A stretch of 64,000 nt of DNA, from positions 7,205 through 71,204 of the forward strand of contig CAZIHJ010000005.1 in assembly GCA_964538485.1 (NCBI GenBank), read 5' to 3'. Within the stretch, counting starts at the first letter, position 1; the number at the start of each line of letters is the position of its first letter. The stretch comes from JBJXHC01 sp964538485 (lineage in GTDB: Bacteria; Bacteroidota; Ignavibacteria; UBA10030; UBA6906). This document shows, one piece after another, positions 16,881 through 25,212 of this stretch. The translations under genes were made by a program, and so were the position numbers. The notes beneath the pieces were generated by a model. The model did no database searches and had not been told where the DNA came from. It saw only the letters and a program-made list of their open reading frames with translations.

Positions 16881-18103
16881 ATGACCGCTACAACGGTCTC
16901 GTCGTTCTATCCGCCTCGCCTTCACTTCTTGTTGTTCCTTCTTGTGTACTCTCTTTTGTATGCCGGGTGCGAAACCAGTCAGGCACCGGACACCACACCA
17001 CCCGTCTGCAATGAATCGTTGACCCTTGCCGAAGTGCAGCAAATCGTTCGTCAAGCAGTAGAGAGTGCTGAACGGGTTGGGCAGTTCGTGACGGTTGGAG
17101 TCACAGACCGTGAAGGAAACACACTTGTGGTTTTTGAAATGACGGGGACAACCGGTAATGCCGGCGTTTCGATTACCAAAGCGCGCACTGCAGCGTATCT
17201 GAGCAGTAACCAACATGCATTTTCCACGCTCACCGCCTGCTTCATAACCAGATCGCACTTTCCACCGGGTGTATCGAATACACCAGCCGGACCATTATTC
17301 GGTGTCGGGTTCTCCAACCTGCCCGGTGGCGACATCCAACCGAACGGCAGCGCGCTCAATGATAGACCGGGTGGCATACCCGTGTATAAGAGTGGGTGTC
17401 TCGTTGGCGGTGTTGGAATTTCAGGCGCGGGTGAAGGGTTTGACGCTGTAACTTGCTCGGGGATAACGCAGGATGAGGTGATAGCGCTCGGGGGTGCGAT
17501 TGGATTCAATGTGCCCGACGAAAGACGTGGAGATAACATTCTCATCGACGGTATACGCTTCCTCCTCACCAATGCTTCAGTTCCGGCAGGCAACTTTGAC
17601 CCGGCATTCGATCTCTCGACGCGCGGCACGTTCACAGTAGTCCCTCAGGCAGCTCCCTCAAAACGGTTTCCCGATGAAGGCCCTGTACTTCTTGGCGTTG
17701 TTAATGGAAACACGTACGATTTCCCGATCATAGCAGGAAGTATTCTAACAGCAGCAGACGTTGACCGTATCATCCGTCAGGCCGCTGCACAGGCGGCTCG
17801 AACTCGCGCGGCCATCCGGCGTCCGCTCGGGAGTCCAGCCCAAGTCTTCATCTCGGTTGTTGATACTGATGGAACTGTGCTGGGTATCTGGCGCACGCCG
17901 GAAGCAACACTCTTCAGCTACGATGTGTCGGCGCAAAAAGCAAGAACCGTCGTGGCGTATTCGCGCGCCGACCATCCTCTCGGCGCTCGTCTCCGTTCCG
18001 TGCTTGGACTTGCGCCGGCGAGTGAAATCGCCATCACCACCCGCGCCATCGGGTTCCTGAGCCAGGATTTCTTTCCCCCGGGAATCGATCGCACCACGCT
18101 TGG
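16881..18103 (+). CDS. Lipoprotein with two GlcG/HbpS-like heme-binding domains (3' end in gap)
   Basis: At least 407 residues. An N-terminal lipoprotein signal ends in LLYAGC with the acceptor at Cys30. Two copies of the GlcG/HbpS fold follow: the first from SLTLAEVQQIVRQAVESAERVGQ (with VTDREGNTLVVFEMTG and KARTAAYLSS), the second from ILTAADVDRIIRQAAAQAARTRA (with VVDTDGTVLGIWRTPEA and KARTVVAYSRA). Family members bind heme or small cofactors. ATG 16881 is used because the longer frame starts with a TTG and gives no better signal. The coding frame is open into the 100-N gap, so the stop is not seen. The position at the head of a cytochrome cluster fits a heme-handling or electron-transfer accessory role (inference). 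Confidence 0.8.
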
Positions 18104-18203
18104 NNNNNNNNNNNNNNNNNNNNNNNNNNNNNNNNNNNNNNNNNNNNNNNNNNNNNNNNNNNNNNNNNNNNNNNNNNNNNNNNNNNNNNNNNNNNNNNNN
18201 NNN
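18104..18203. other. assembly gap (100 N)
   Basis: Exactly 100 N, the conventional placeholder for a gap of unknown length. It hides the end of the heme-binding lipoprotein gene and perhaps the true start of the beta-barrel gene or further genes. Confidence 0.99.
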
Positions 18204-18214
18204 CAACCAGAATT

Positions 18215-19903
18215 ATGACCTTCGCGCAATACGCCCTCATTGGCATATTCTCTCTTCCCGGGTTGTTTGCTTATGCCCAGTCTGATACAACATTGGTGAC
18301 GCAGCAGGACTCCGCGCTTGTGCAAGCCGATACAGTACAGGACCTCCCTGACTTCGAAGTGATCGAAGACCGGTGGCGCAAGATCAAACCACCCCCATAC
18401 GAGTTGAATGTCGACGGAAGCATTCTCGATCCCTACAATCAGAATATACTCAAAGGCGATTATCCGATCCTTGGTCAGAATACATTTCTGGTATTGACTG
18501 CAACCTCGGATAACCTGCTTGAAGCAGCGCGCGCGCCAACACCGAGCGGCGTCAGCGCTCTTGACCCCGGAAGCCTGGAGTTCTTTGGTCGAGGTGAGCG
18601 TTTCTTTGCCAGTGCAAACATCAAACTGGGCATTGAATTGTATCAGGGAGATGTCGCATTCCGTCCCCGTGATTGGGAGTTGAAGGTCACGACCGTTTTC
18701 AATTACACCTATGTCAAGTTTCGGGAACACAACGCCGTCAATATCAATGTGAAGAAGGGTGATCACAGGGGAGTCGGCCACGTGGGTTTCCAGGAGTTGT
18801 CTGTTGAGAAACATCTTTTTGATGTGAGTGACCGCTATGATTTTATGTCGCTCAAGCTTGGCATTCAGCCCTTCGGGTCTGACTTCCGACGTTTCATTTT
18901 CGCTGACTACAATCTCGGCGCACGGCTGCTCGGTAGCTTCGGCAATAATCGTTTTCAGTACAACCTGATCTTCCTGCCGATGTTGGAGAAGGAAACCAAC
19001 AGCGAACTGAATACCGTGTTCGATGACCGCGAACAGGATGTGCTCATTGCCAACTTGTATATTCAGGACTTCGCAACGCTCGGATATACAACGCAGTTCA
19101 GTTTCCATTATAATCACGACAAACCAACTTTGCATTTCGATGAGAACGGATTTCCCGTCCGCCCCGCTGTGATCGGAAATGTGCGACCCCACGAGATCAC
19201 CGCGTATTATTTGGGCTGGGCTGGGGACGGCCACTTCGGGAGATTGAACATCTCTCATGCTCTTTATTATGCCTTCGGCGAAGATGACTTCAACTCGATT
19301 GCAGGACGTTCTGTCGACATCAGTGCGATGATGGGTGCTTTGGAGTTGTCATACGACAAGGATTGGATGCGATTCAAGGCGTCGGTGTTCTGGGCGTCGG
19401 GTGACAAACACCCGATGGACGACACAGGGGAGGGCTTCGACGCGATTCTCGATCAGCCGTTCTTCGCTGGTGGCCCGTTCAGTTACTGGAATGGACAGGG
19501 AATCCGGTTGCAGGGGGTGGGACTTGTGCAGAAGCAAAGTCTCCTACCATCATTGCGAAGCAGCAAAATCGAGGGACAGGCGAATTTTGTGAATCCCGGC
19601 CTCTGGCTTTTTAATGTGGGATATGACGCTGAACTGGCGCCAAAGCTCAAGGCGCTGTTGAATGTGAATTATCTCCGCTTTGCATACACAAGCACTCTTG
19701 AGAACTTCGTCAATCAGCCAGCTATCGGAAATGACATCGGATTTGATTGCAGTCTTGGGTTGATCTACAGACCGTTTTTGAACAACAACTCAATTCTCTC
19801 GCTTGGTGTTTCCTCCCTTCTTCCGGGAGAGGGGTTCGAGGATTTGTATCAGACGACGGATATGCAGTTCGCGGTCTTTACATCGCTGGTGTTCACTTAT
19901 TGA
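18215..19903 (+). CDS. Outer-membrane beta-barrel protein of the cytochrome cluster
   Basis: This 562-residue protein has a signal peptide (MTFAQYALIGIFSLPGLFAYAQ) and about 60 residues of linker (DLPDFEVIEDRWRKIKPPPYELNVDGSILDPYNQNILKGDYPILG). The rest is a long series of amphipathic aromatic-flanked strands (WELKVTTVFNYTYVKF, GYTTQFSFHYNHDKPTLHF, FGRLNISHALYYAFG, WMRFKASVFWASGDKH) ending in LVFTY, a terminal aromatic as in outer-membrane barrels. No family name is recognised with certainty; porin or alginate-export-like barrels are the nearest shape. Its place directly before a multiheme cytochrome suggests a porin-cytochrome conduit (inference). The ATG is only 12 nt after a gap, so an earlier start is possible. 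Confidence 0.75.
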   Translation: MTFAQYALIGIFSLPGLFAYAQSDTTLVTQQDSALVQADTVQDLPDFEVIEDRWRKIKPPPYELNVDGSILDPYNQNILKGDYPILGQNTFLVLTATSDNLLEAARAPTPSGVSALDPGSLEFFGRGERFFASANIKLGIELYQGDVAFRPRDWELKVTTVFNYTYVKFREHNAVNINVKKGDHRGVGHVGFQELSVEKHLFDVSDRYDFMSLKLGIQPFGSDFRRFIFADYNLGARLLGSFGNNRFQYNLIFLPMLEKETNSELNTVFDDREQDVLIANLYIQDFATLGYTTQFSFHYNHDKPTLHFDENGFPVRPAVIGNVRPHEITAYYLGWAGDGHFGRLNISHALYYAFGEDDFNSIAGRSVDISAMMGALELSYDKDWMRFKASVFWASGDKHPMDDTGEGFDAILDQPFFAGGPFSYWNGQGIRLQGVGLVQKQSLLPSLRSSKIEGQANFVNPGLWLFNVGYDAELAPKLKALLNVNYLRFAYTSTLENFVNQPAIGNDIGFDCSLGLIYRPFLNNNSILSLGVSSLLPGEGFEDLYQTTDMQFAVFTSLVFTY

Positions 19904-19904
19904 A

Positions 19905-20090
19905 GGCGCTGAAGCGGCCTGCCGGAGGAACCGGTTCTTTGCTCCTCATGACTAAAGTCATGGGTTGGTCGTGAGGGGGACTCAGAGATCGTAAGCACAC
20001 AGTACGGTTGCGCGAGATGTCAGTAACCCACGACTTTAGTCGTGGGATTGGTAAACGAAAGCGACGCGCAGAAACCGTTTCAACGGTTTC
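19905..20090 (+). repeat. REP-family A doublet (left REPIN)
   Basis: Two inverted REP units. Unit 1 has an imperfect hairpin around GCTGAAGC (about 19908) and a perfect palindrome CATGACTAAAGTCATG (19947-19962). Unit 2, in reverse order, has the 9-bp stem CCCACGACT/AGTCGTGGG (20027-20046) and GAAACCGTT/AACGGTTTC (20071-20090). The same layout recurs at 20587-20780 on the other side of the transposase. Confidence 0.8.
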
Positions 20091-20110
20091 GAGCCAAGGT
20101 GATCCGAACG

Positions 20111-20575
20111 ATGGCACACTCTCTCGTAAAAGTATACATACACTTCGTCTGGACAACAAAGAACCGTGAGCGGGCGCTGGTGGGTGACGGAAGCAGAGTT
20201 GTGGAAGACCATCTTGCTGCGTACGCAAAAGAAAAGAGCATTCATATTGATACGCTTAACGTTCAACCGGAACATGTTCACGCTCTTGTTAAGCTTGAGC
20301 ATGATCAACGGATTGAAGATGTTGTGAAGTTCCTAAAGGGAGAGTCTTCACACTGGATTAACCATGAGGACATCCTGCCGGGGAAGTTTTCATGGCAGAC
20401 AGGATATGCAGCGTTCTCTGTTGCCTATGGCGGTATCGATGCGGTGAGGCACTACATTCGGAATCAGGATGAACATCACCGGCAAAAGTCGTTTGCAGAG
20501 GAATTGGGGTTAATGTTGGAAGAAGCCGGATACAGCGAACAAGAGATTGCTGGGATCCTCCGGTTTGATAGTTGA
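20111..20575 (+). CDS. IS200/IS605-like Y1 transposase (REP-associated type)
   Basis: This 154-residue HUH single-strand transposase has an N-terminal strand VYIHFVWTTKNRERAL, an HUH metal site in NVQPEHVHALV, and a catalytic tyrosine in AVRHYIRNQDEHHRQKSFAEE. WQTGYAAFSV is typical of this subfamily. ATG 20111 is preferred; the longer frame extends back into the left REP repeat. Covarying palindromes (REP family A) flank it on both sides, the arrangement expected of a REP-associated tyrosine transposase that recognises DNA hairpins. It splits the beta-barrel gene from the cytochrome gene and is probably a guest rather than part of the redox system. Confidence 0.88.
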   Translation: MAHSLVKVYIHFVWTTKNRERALVGDGSRVVEDHLAAYAKEKSIHIDTLNVQPEHVHALVKLEHDQRIEDVVKFLKGESSHWINHEDILPGKFSWQTGYAAFSVAYGGIDAVRHYIRNQDEHHRQKSFAEELGLMLEEAGYSEQEIAGILRFDS

Positions 20576-20586
20576 ACCTTCTGGAA

Positions 20587-20780
20587 GCCGCTGAAGCGGC
20601 TCGCCTTGGGGAAGCCGGCTTCTTTGTCCCATGACTAAAGTCATGGGTTGGTCGTGAGAGGACTCGGAGTTAGACGTGATGGGGGACTCAGGGAGGTTGC
20701 GCGAGACGTCAGCTTTGCCCACGACTTCAGTCGTGGGATTGTGGAAAAAAGTAAAGCATAGAAACCGTTTCAACGGTTTG
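20587..20780 (+). repeat. REP-family A doublet (right REPIN)
   Basis: It is a near copy of 19905-20090: GCCGCT-GA-AGCGGC (20587-20600), GAAGCCGGCTTC (20611-20622), CATGACTAAAGTCATG (20630-20645), CCCACGACT-TC-AGTCGTGGG (20718-20737) and GAAACCGTT/AACGGTTTC (20761-20779). It ends 18 bp before the cytochrome start codon. Confidence 0.8.
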
Positions 20781-20797
20781 AAACCAGGAATTCAGAC

Positions 20798-23700
20798 ATG
20801 CGCTTGACATCAGCATCCATATCGATCATCTTCATCACAACGTCGCTCTTTGCGCAAGAAGGAAACCTGATCACACAGACTGCTGATGATGCCCTTCGCA
20901 AGAGCCAGGGATGTCTCACGTGTCACGGTGGCGTCGAGCCGATGCACAAAAACGAAGCAGTGAAGCTCGGATGCACGGATTGTCATGGTGGGAATGCCGG
21001 CGCTACCACGAGCGAAGCAGCTCATGTGAAGCCGCGCTTCCCCGAAGCATGGAAGACCTCGGCAAATCCAGAGCGTTCATACACGATCCTGAACCGTGAA
21101 GATCCGGCGTTCATCAAGTTCATGAACCCAGGTGACCTGCGCGTTGCGGACGAAGCGTGCGGCTCCTGTCACAAACAGGATGTGTACAACGTCCGCAAGA
21201 GTTTGATGACAACCTCCACACTCTTGTGGGGAGGAGCGGCGTACAACAACGGGATAGTATCGTCAAAGAATTATTTCTTCGGCGAGAGCTACAGCAAAGA
21301 CGGTAAACCCCAACGCATCAACACCGTTCCTGCTCCTACAATGGAGGAATTGAAAAAGGGGATTATCCCGTTTGTCGTTCCGCTGCCGCGGTGGGAGATT
21401 ACGCAGGTAACGGACAACTTTCGTGCATTTGAACGCGGTGGCAAGGTTTCCCGCGCAAATCCATCGGAGATCGGGGTTCCAAATCCGTTTGAAGAACCGG
21501 GCCGCCCTGATATGAAGACAAGCGACCGCGGACTTGGTACACAACTCCGCATCAGTTCGCCTGTCCTCAATATCCACAAAACGCGTCTCAACGATCCGCA
21601 CCTCTCATTCCTGGGTACGAATGATCATCCCGGTGATTATCGTTCCAGTGGATGCACGGGATGTCATGTCGTGTATGCCAATGACCGGTCGCCTGTGAAC
21701 TCCGGACCGTACGCTTCTTTTGGAAACCGCGGTTACTCATCTACCAGGGATACCACGATTGCTCGATCGCGATCGGGACATCCTATTAAACATCAATTCA
21801 CGCGATCGATTCCGTCAAGTCAGTGCATGGTCTGCCACATGCACCAACCGAATTCCTTTGTCAACACCTACTTTGGTTTCCAAATGTGGGATTATGAAAC
21901 CGATGGAGAGGTGATGTACCCCAAGGAGCAGCGGTACGCATCATCGGCTGAGGCATTCAACATGCTCTCGAAGAATCCCGAAGGCGCCGTGGTGCGTGGC
22001 AAGTGGAGCGATCCGGAGTTTCTCGCAACCGTCGCCGACCTGAACCCGCAGCTCTCGCACACACAATTCGCGGATTATCATGGACATGGTTGGATATTCC
22101 GGGCCGTCTTCAAAAAAGACCGCAAAGGAAATCTTCTCGATAAAAACGATAAGATTATTCCCTGGGAATCTCCGTTCAAGTTTGAGGGCGTTGTACCGAT
22201 CGCAAATTCAACCCCAAAGATAATGTCCGAAGACAGCCGCAAAGCGCAAAAAGCCGTTCACCTGAAGGACATTCATGCGGAAAAGGGAATGCATTGCGTC
22301 GATTGCCATTTCAAGCAGGACAGTCACGGCACGGGAAGATTGGTTGGGGAATTCCACAATGCGATTGAGATTCAGTGCGTGGATTGTCACGGGAGCGTAG
22401 TGGCCTCGGCGCAGCTGCGCACATCAGGTGTTGCCGCTCCTTCCGGGGGAACAACAATGGAGGAGATGTTCACGCCGTTCAATGAACGCCGCTTCCGTAA
22501 GAGAGGAAATAAGGTTACGCAGCGTTCCGTCATGGTCGACACGCTTGAGTGGGAAGTCGTGCAGACCATAGACAGCAAATCCGAAAAAGCGCGTCGTGCG
22601 CACTTCATGGCGCGTGGTGGCGGGCAGTGGAAGCCCGGCATGGATCCGTCGCAGTTGGCGCACAGCTACGAGAAAATGGAATGCCAGTCCTGTCACACCT
22701 CATGGATTACCAATTGCTTCGGCTGTCATCTGCCGCAAGAAGCGAACTGGAAGAAGGGAATGAACCACTTCGAAGGAGAGACTTCTCGCAACTGGACGAG
22801 CTATAATCCGCAGGTTCTCAGGGATGATGGATATATGCTCGGATTGACCGGCACAACAAAAGGAAGCAAGATCACCACGGTGCGGTCATCCAGCGCGCTT
22901 GTGTTGAGTTCATCGAATGCAAACCGCGAGCAGATCTATATCCAACAAGCACCGATTTCGGCTCCGGGCTACAGCAGCCAGGCCTTCAATCCGCACTTTG
23001 CGCATACCGTGCGCACAACGGAGACACGCGCNNNNNNNNNNNNNNNNNNNNNNNNNNNNNNNNNNNNNNNNNNNNNNNNNNNNNNNNNNNNNNNNNNNNN
23101 NNNNNNNNNNNNNNNNNNNNNNNNNNNNNNNCTCAGCATTCAGCTTCGCGGTGAGTACCTCTATACCGCGAATGGTACGGGCGGCTTCCGGGTATTCGAT
23201 GTTGCGAGCATCGACAACAAGGGATTTTCAGAACGCATAGTCACGTCACCTGTTTCCCCGTTCGGGCAGGATACGCATGTGCCGACGAAGTTTGCAACGG
23301 CGGTAGCGCTTCCAACCAACATGCCGATTGATACACGCCGAGTGCACAGACCGGAGAATCAGGAACAATGGCCCATTCATCCTCTCTACAGTTATGCGTA
23401 CATCACTGATAGGGAAGAGGGATTAATCCTCGTCGATGTCATGAACCTTGTCGATGGTGATCCGACAAATAATTTCCTCAAGAGAGCCGTCACATTCAAT
23501 CCTAATGGTATTCTCAAGGGGGCACTGAATATTGCCATCGCAGGTAACTATGTGTACGTGTGCACCGATAACGGCATTGTCATTATCAATATCGATGATC
23601 CTCTGAAGCCGAGAGTTGCGGCGGAAGTCCGTTCTCCTGCAGTGAAGAAGCCCAAAGCCATTGCGGTGCAATTCCGCTACGCGTTTGTTGTTGATGAAGA

Positions 23701-24271
23701 GGGACTGAAAGCCATTGACATCACCTACCGGGAAGATCCAAAGCCGGTGCCAGGGAAGGTAAAATTGGACGGAGCGAACGATGTCTATGTTGCAAGAACG
23801 TATGCATACGTGGCCGGTGGAAATCAGGGATTGGTGATTGTTGACGTGGAAAATCCCGAAGCGATGAAGCTGGAGAAAATATTCACTGCAAACGGCGCGA
23901 TTAATGACGCGCAGGGAGTCAAAGTTGCAGCGACCAGCGCCAGCATCTTTGCCTATGTCGCCGATGGGATTAATGGCCTCCGTGTAATTCAATTGACATC
24001 TCCCTCCGATACGCCGGGGTACCTCGGATTCAGTCCCGTCCCGAACCCGAAGCTGATCGCCACACGCCAGCTCGGTGGCCGGGCGCTTGCCATTTCCAAA
24101 GGAATGGACAGGGATCGTGCGGTTGACGAGAGCGGGAATCAGGTGAGTGTCTTCGGGCGTCTCGGCTCCAGACCGTTTACACTTGAAGAGCAGCAGCGGT
24201 TGTATATGAAGGATGGCAAGGTTTGGACCGTATCGGATGATGGGAAGGTTGAGTATGGCAGGGGGCGGTAA
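20798..24271 (+). CDS. Multiheme cytochrome c (at least 9 hemes) fused to LVIVD repeats
   Basis: The frame is open on both sides of a 100-N gap; I treat it as one gene of about 1,157 codons or more. It has a signal peptide (MRLTSASISIIFITTSLFAQ). Nine CXXCH heme motifs precede the gap: CLTCH, CTDCH, CGSCH, CTGCH, CMVCH, CVDCH twice, CQSCH, CFGCH. After the gap come LVIVD-type propeller repeats (GGFRVFDV, EGLILVDV, NGIVIINIDDP, EGLKAIDIT, QGLVIVDVENPE, NGLRVIQLT). The cytochrome half should be periplasmic or extracellular and carry electrons; the propeller may dock to a surface partner. Whether the two halves are truly one polypeptide depends on the gap. The REP repeat upstream leaves a short AGGA ribosome-binding motif. 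Confidence 0.82.
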   Translation: MRLTSASISIIFITTSLFAQEGNLITQTADDALRKSQGCLTCHGGVEPMHKNEAVKLGCTDCHGGNAGATTSEAAHVKPRFPEAWKTSANPERSYTILNREDPAFIKFMNPGDLRVADEACGSCHKQDVYNVRKSLMTTSTLLWGGAAYNNGIVSSKNYFFGESYSKDGKPQRINTVPAPTMEELKKGIIPFVVPLPRWEITQVTDNFRAFERGGKVSRANPSEIGVPNPFEEPGRPDMKTSDRGLGTQLRISSPVLNIHKTRLNDPHLSFLGTNDHPGDYRSSGCTGCHVVYANDRSPVNSGPYASFGNRGYSSTRDTTIARSRSGHPIKHQFTRSIPSSQCMVCHMHQPNSFVNTYFGFQMWDYETDGEVMYPKEQRYASSAEAFNMLSKNPEGAVVRGKWSDPEFLATVADLNPQLSHTQFADYHGHGWIFRAVFKKDRKGNLLDKNDKIIPWESPFKFEGVVPIANSTPKIMSEDSRKAQKAVHLKDIHAEKGMHCVDCHFKQDSHGTGRLVGEFHNAIEIQCVDCHGSVVASAQLRTSGVAAPSGGTTMEEMFTPFNERRFRKRGNKVTQRSVMVDTLEWEVVQTIDSKSEKARRAHFMARGGGQWKPGMDPSQLAHSYEKMECQSCHTSWITNCFGCHLPQEANWKKGMNHFEGETSRNWTSYNPQVLRDDGYMLGLTGTTKGSKITTVRSSSALVLSSSNANREQIYIQQAPISAPGYSSQAFNPHFAHTVRTTETRXXXXXXXXXXXXXXXXXXXXXXXXXXXXXXXXXXLSIQLRGEYLYTANGTGGFRVFDVASIDNKGFSERIVTSPVSPFGQDTHVPTKFATAVALPTNMPIDTRRVHRPENQEQWPIHPLYSYAYITDREEGLILVDVMNLVDGDPTNNFLKRAVTFNPNGILKGALNIAIAGNYVYVCTDNGIVIINIDDPLKPRVAAEVRSPAVKKPKAIAVQFRYAFVVDEEGLKAIDITYREDPKPVPGKVKLDGANDVYVARTYAYVAGGNQGLVIVDVENPEAMKLEKIFTANGAINDAQGVKVAATSASIFAYVADGINGLRVIQLTSPSDTPGYLGFSPVPNPKLIATRQLGGRALAISKGMDRDRAVDESGNQVSVFGRLGSRPFTLEEQQRLYMKDGKVWTVSDDGKVEYGRGR
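23032..23131. other. assembly gap (100 N)
   Basis: Placeholder gap inside the cytochrome/LVIVD gene. It falls between the last CXXCH motif seen and the first propeller repeat, so further heme motifs may be hidden. Confidence 0.99.
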
Positions 24272-24275
24272 GGGA

Positions 24276-25112
24276 GTGGATTTTGTCGAAAGGGCTGAAG
24301 CCCTTATACGCTTTTTGGGATGCGTTGAATTCCCCGGCCTAAAGGCCGGGGCTATCGTAATTGCCTTTTCTTGCATGGGTCATTCGGCAATCCAAGCCCA
24401 AACGTATCAAACCATCGGACCCGGTGGTTGTGGCGTCGGACAGAATAACTGTCATGCAACGGAAAACAACTGGTGGAAAAACGATCCGCACAAGGTGACC
24501 GTCGATGCCTTCTATGCGGATCCGGAATCGTATCAGAAGATTGCGGATCTCTCGGGCGTCGGGGCTGCAAACATGTACAAGGGAACATCCAATTGCATGA
24601 AGTGTCATGGCACTGTTGTCACCGGCAAGGAATCGAAGGATGTTGAAGAAGGGGTGAGTTGCGAAAGTTGTCATGGTCCGGGGAGCGGGTACAAAGATCC
24701 GCATCAGGAAGGCGCAAAGGGAACAGGCGCGGGGAGAGCTGGTTATGTGAAAGGACTGCAACTCGGCATGGTGGATCTCAAGAATACCGACCGCCGTGCC
24801 CAGGCATGTGTGAGGTGTCACTATGTTACGGATGAGAAACTCCTCGCCGCCGGGCATCCTTCAGGGGCGAAATTCAACTACATCACGGGGATACGTACCA
24901 AAGTTGCCAAACATTGGCGTCGCCCCGCAACCGATGCTGATGGTGACAAAAGCACATTTGAGAAAGCCAAAGCGGCACGCGGTCCGGTGCCAAAGACCGT
25001 AGCGGCAGCAGCACCTGCTGCGCAAACGGGCAATACTCCATCTGGAACCGGGGAAGCCCCAGTCCGTCGCCAGCCACCACCGCCCCGACAACCCCGTGCT
25101 GATTTGTCCCTG
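24276..25112 (+). CDS. Multiheme cytochrome c, c554-like (3' end in gap)
   Basis: At least 279 residues with three canonical heme motifs (CMKCH, CESCH, CVRCH) and an unusual CGVGQNNCH near the mature N-terminus (C-X6-CH). The order, with WWKNDPHKV after the first site and SCESCHGPGSGYKDPH in the middle, resembles cytochrome c554-type proteins. It ends in a Pro/Ala-rich linker before the gap. The start is uncertain: GTG 24276 (used), TTG 24315 and ATG 24375 are all in frame. TTG 24315 gives the neatest signal peptide (KAGAIVIAFSCMGHSAIQA/Q). A REP palindrome (24290-24351) encodes part of this N-terminus. It follows the preceding cytochrome gene by only 4 nt. Confidence 0.8.
24290..24351 (+). 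repeat. Single REP-family A unit inside the 5' end of a cytochrome gene
   Basis: AAGGGCT-GA-AGCCCTT (24290-24305) and CCCCGGCCT-AA-AGGCCGGGG (24332-24351). The cores GCTGAAGC and CTAAAG match the units around the 20.1-kb transposase, but the stem sequences differ with compensating changes on both arms. Confidence 0.75.
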
Positions 25113-25212
25113 NNNNNNNNNNNNNNNNNNNNNNNNNNNNNNNNNNNNNNNNNNNNNNNNNNNNNNNNNNNNNNNNNNNNNNNNNNNNNNNNNNNNNNNN
25201 NNNNNNNNNNNN
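25113..25212. other. assembly gap (100 N)
   Basis: Placeholder gap between the c554-like cytochrome and the cNMP-fold/polyferredoxin protein. Both coding frames are cut, so the cytochrome end, the next start and possibly additional genes are missing. Confidence 0.99.

Noticed and set aside
17918..19258. 446-codon minus-strand frame crossing the N gap
   Set aside because: Created partly by translating N; antisense to the heme-binding lipoprotein and the beta-barrel.
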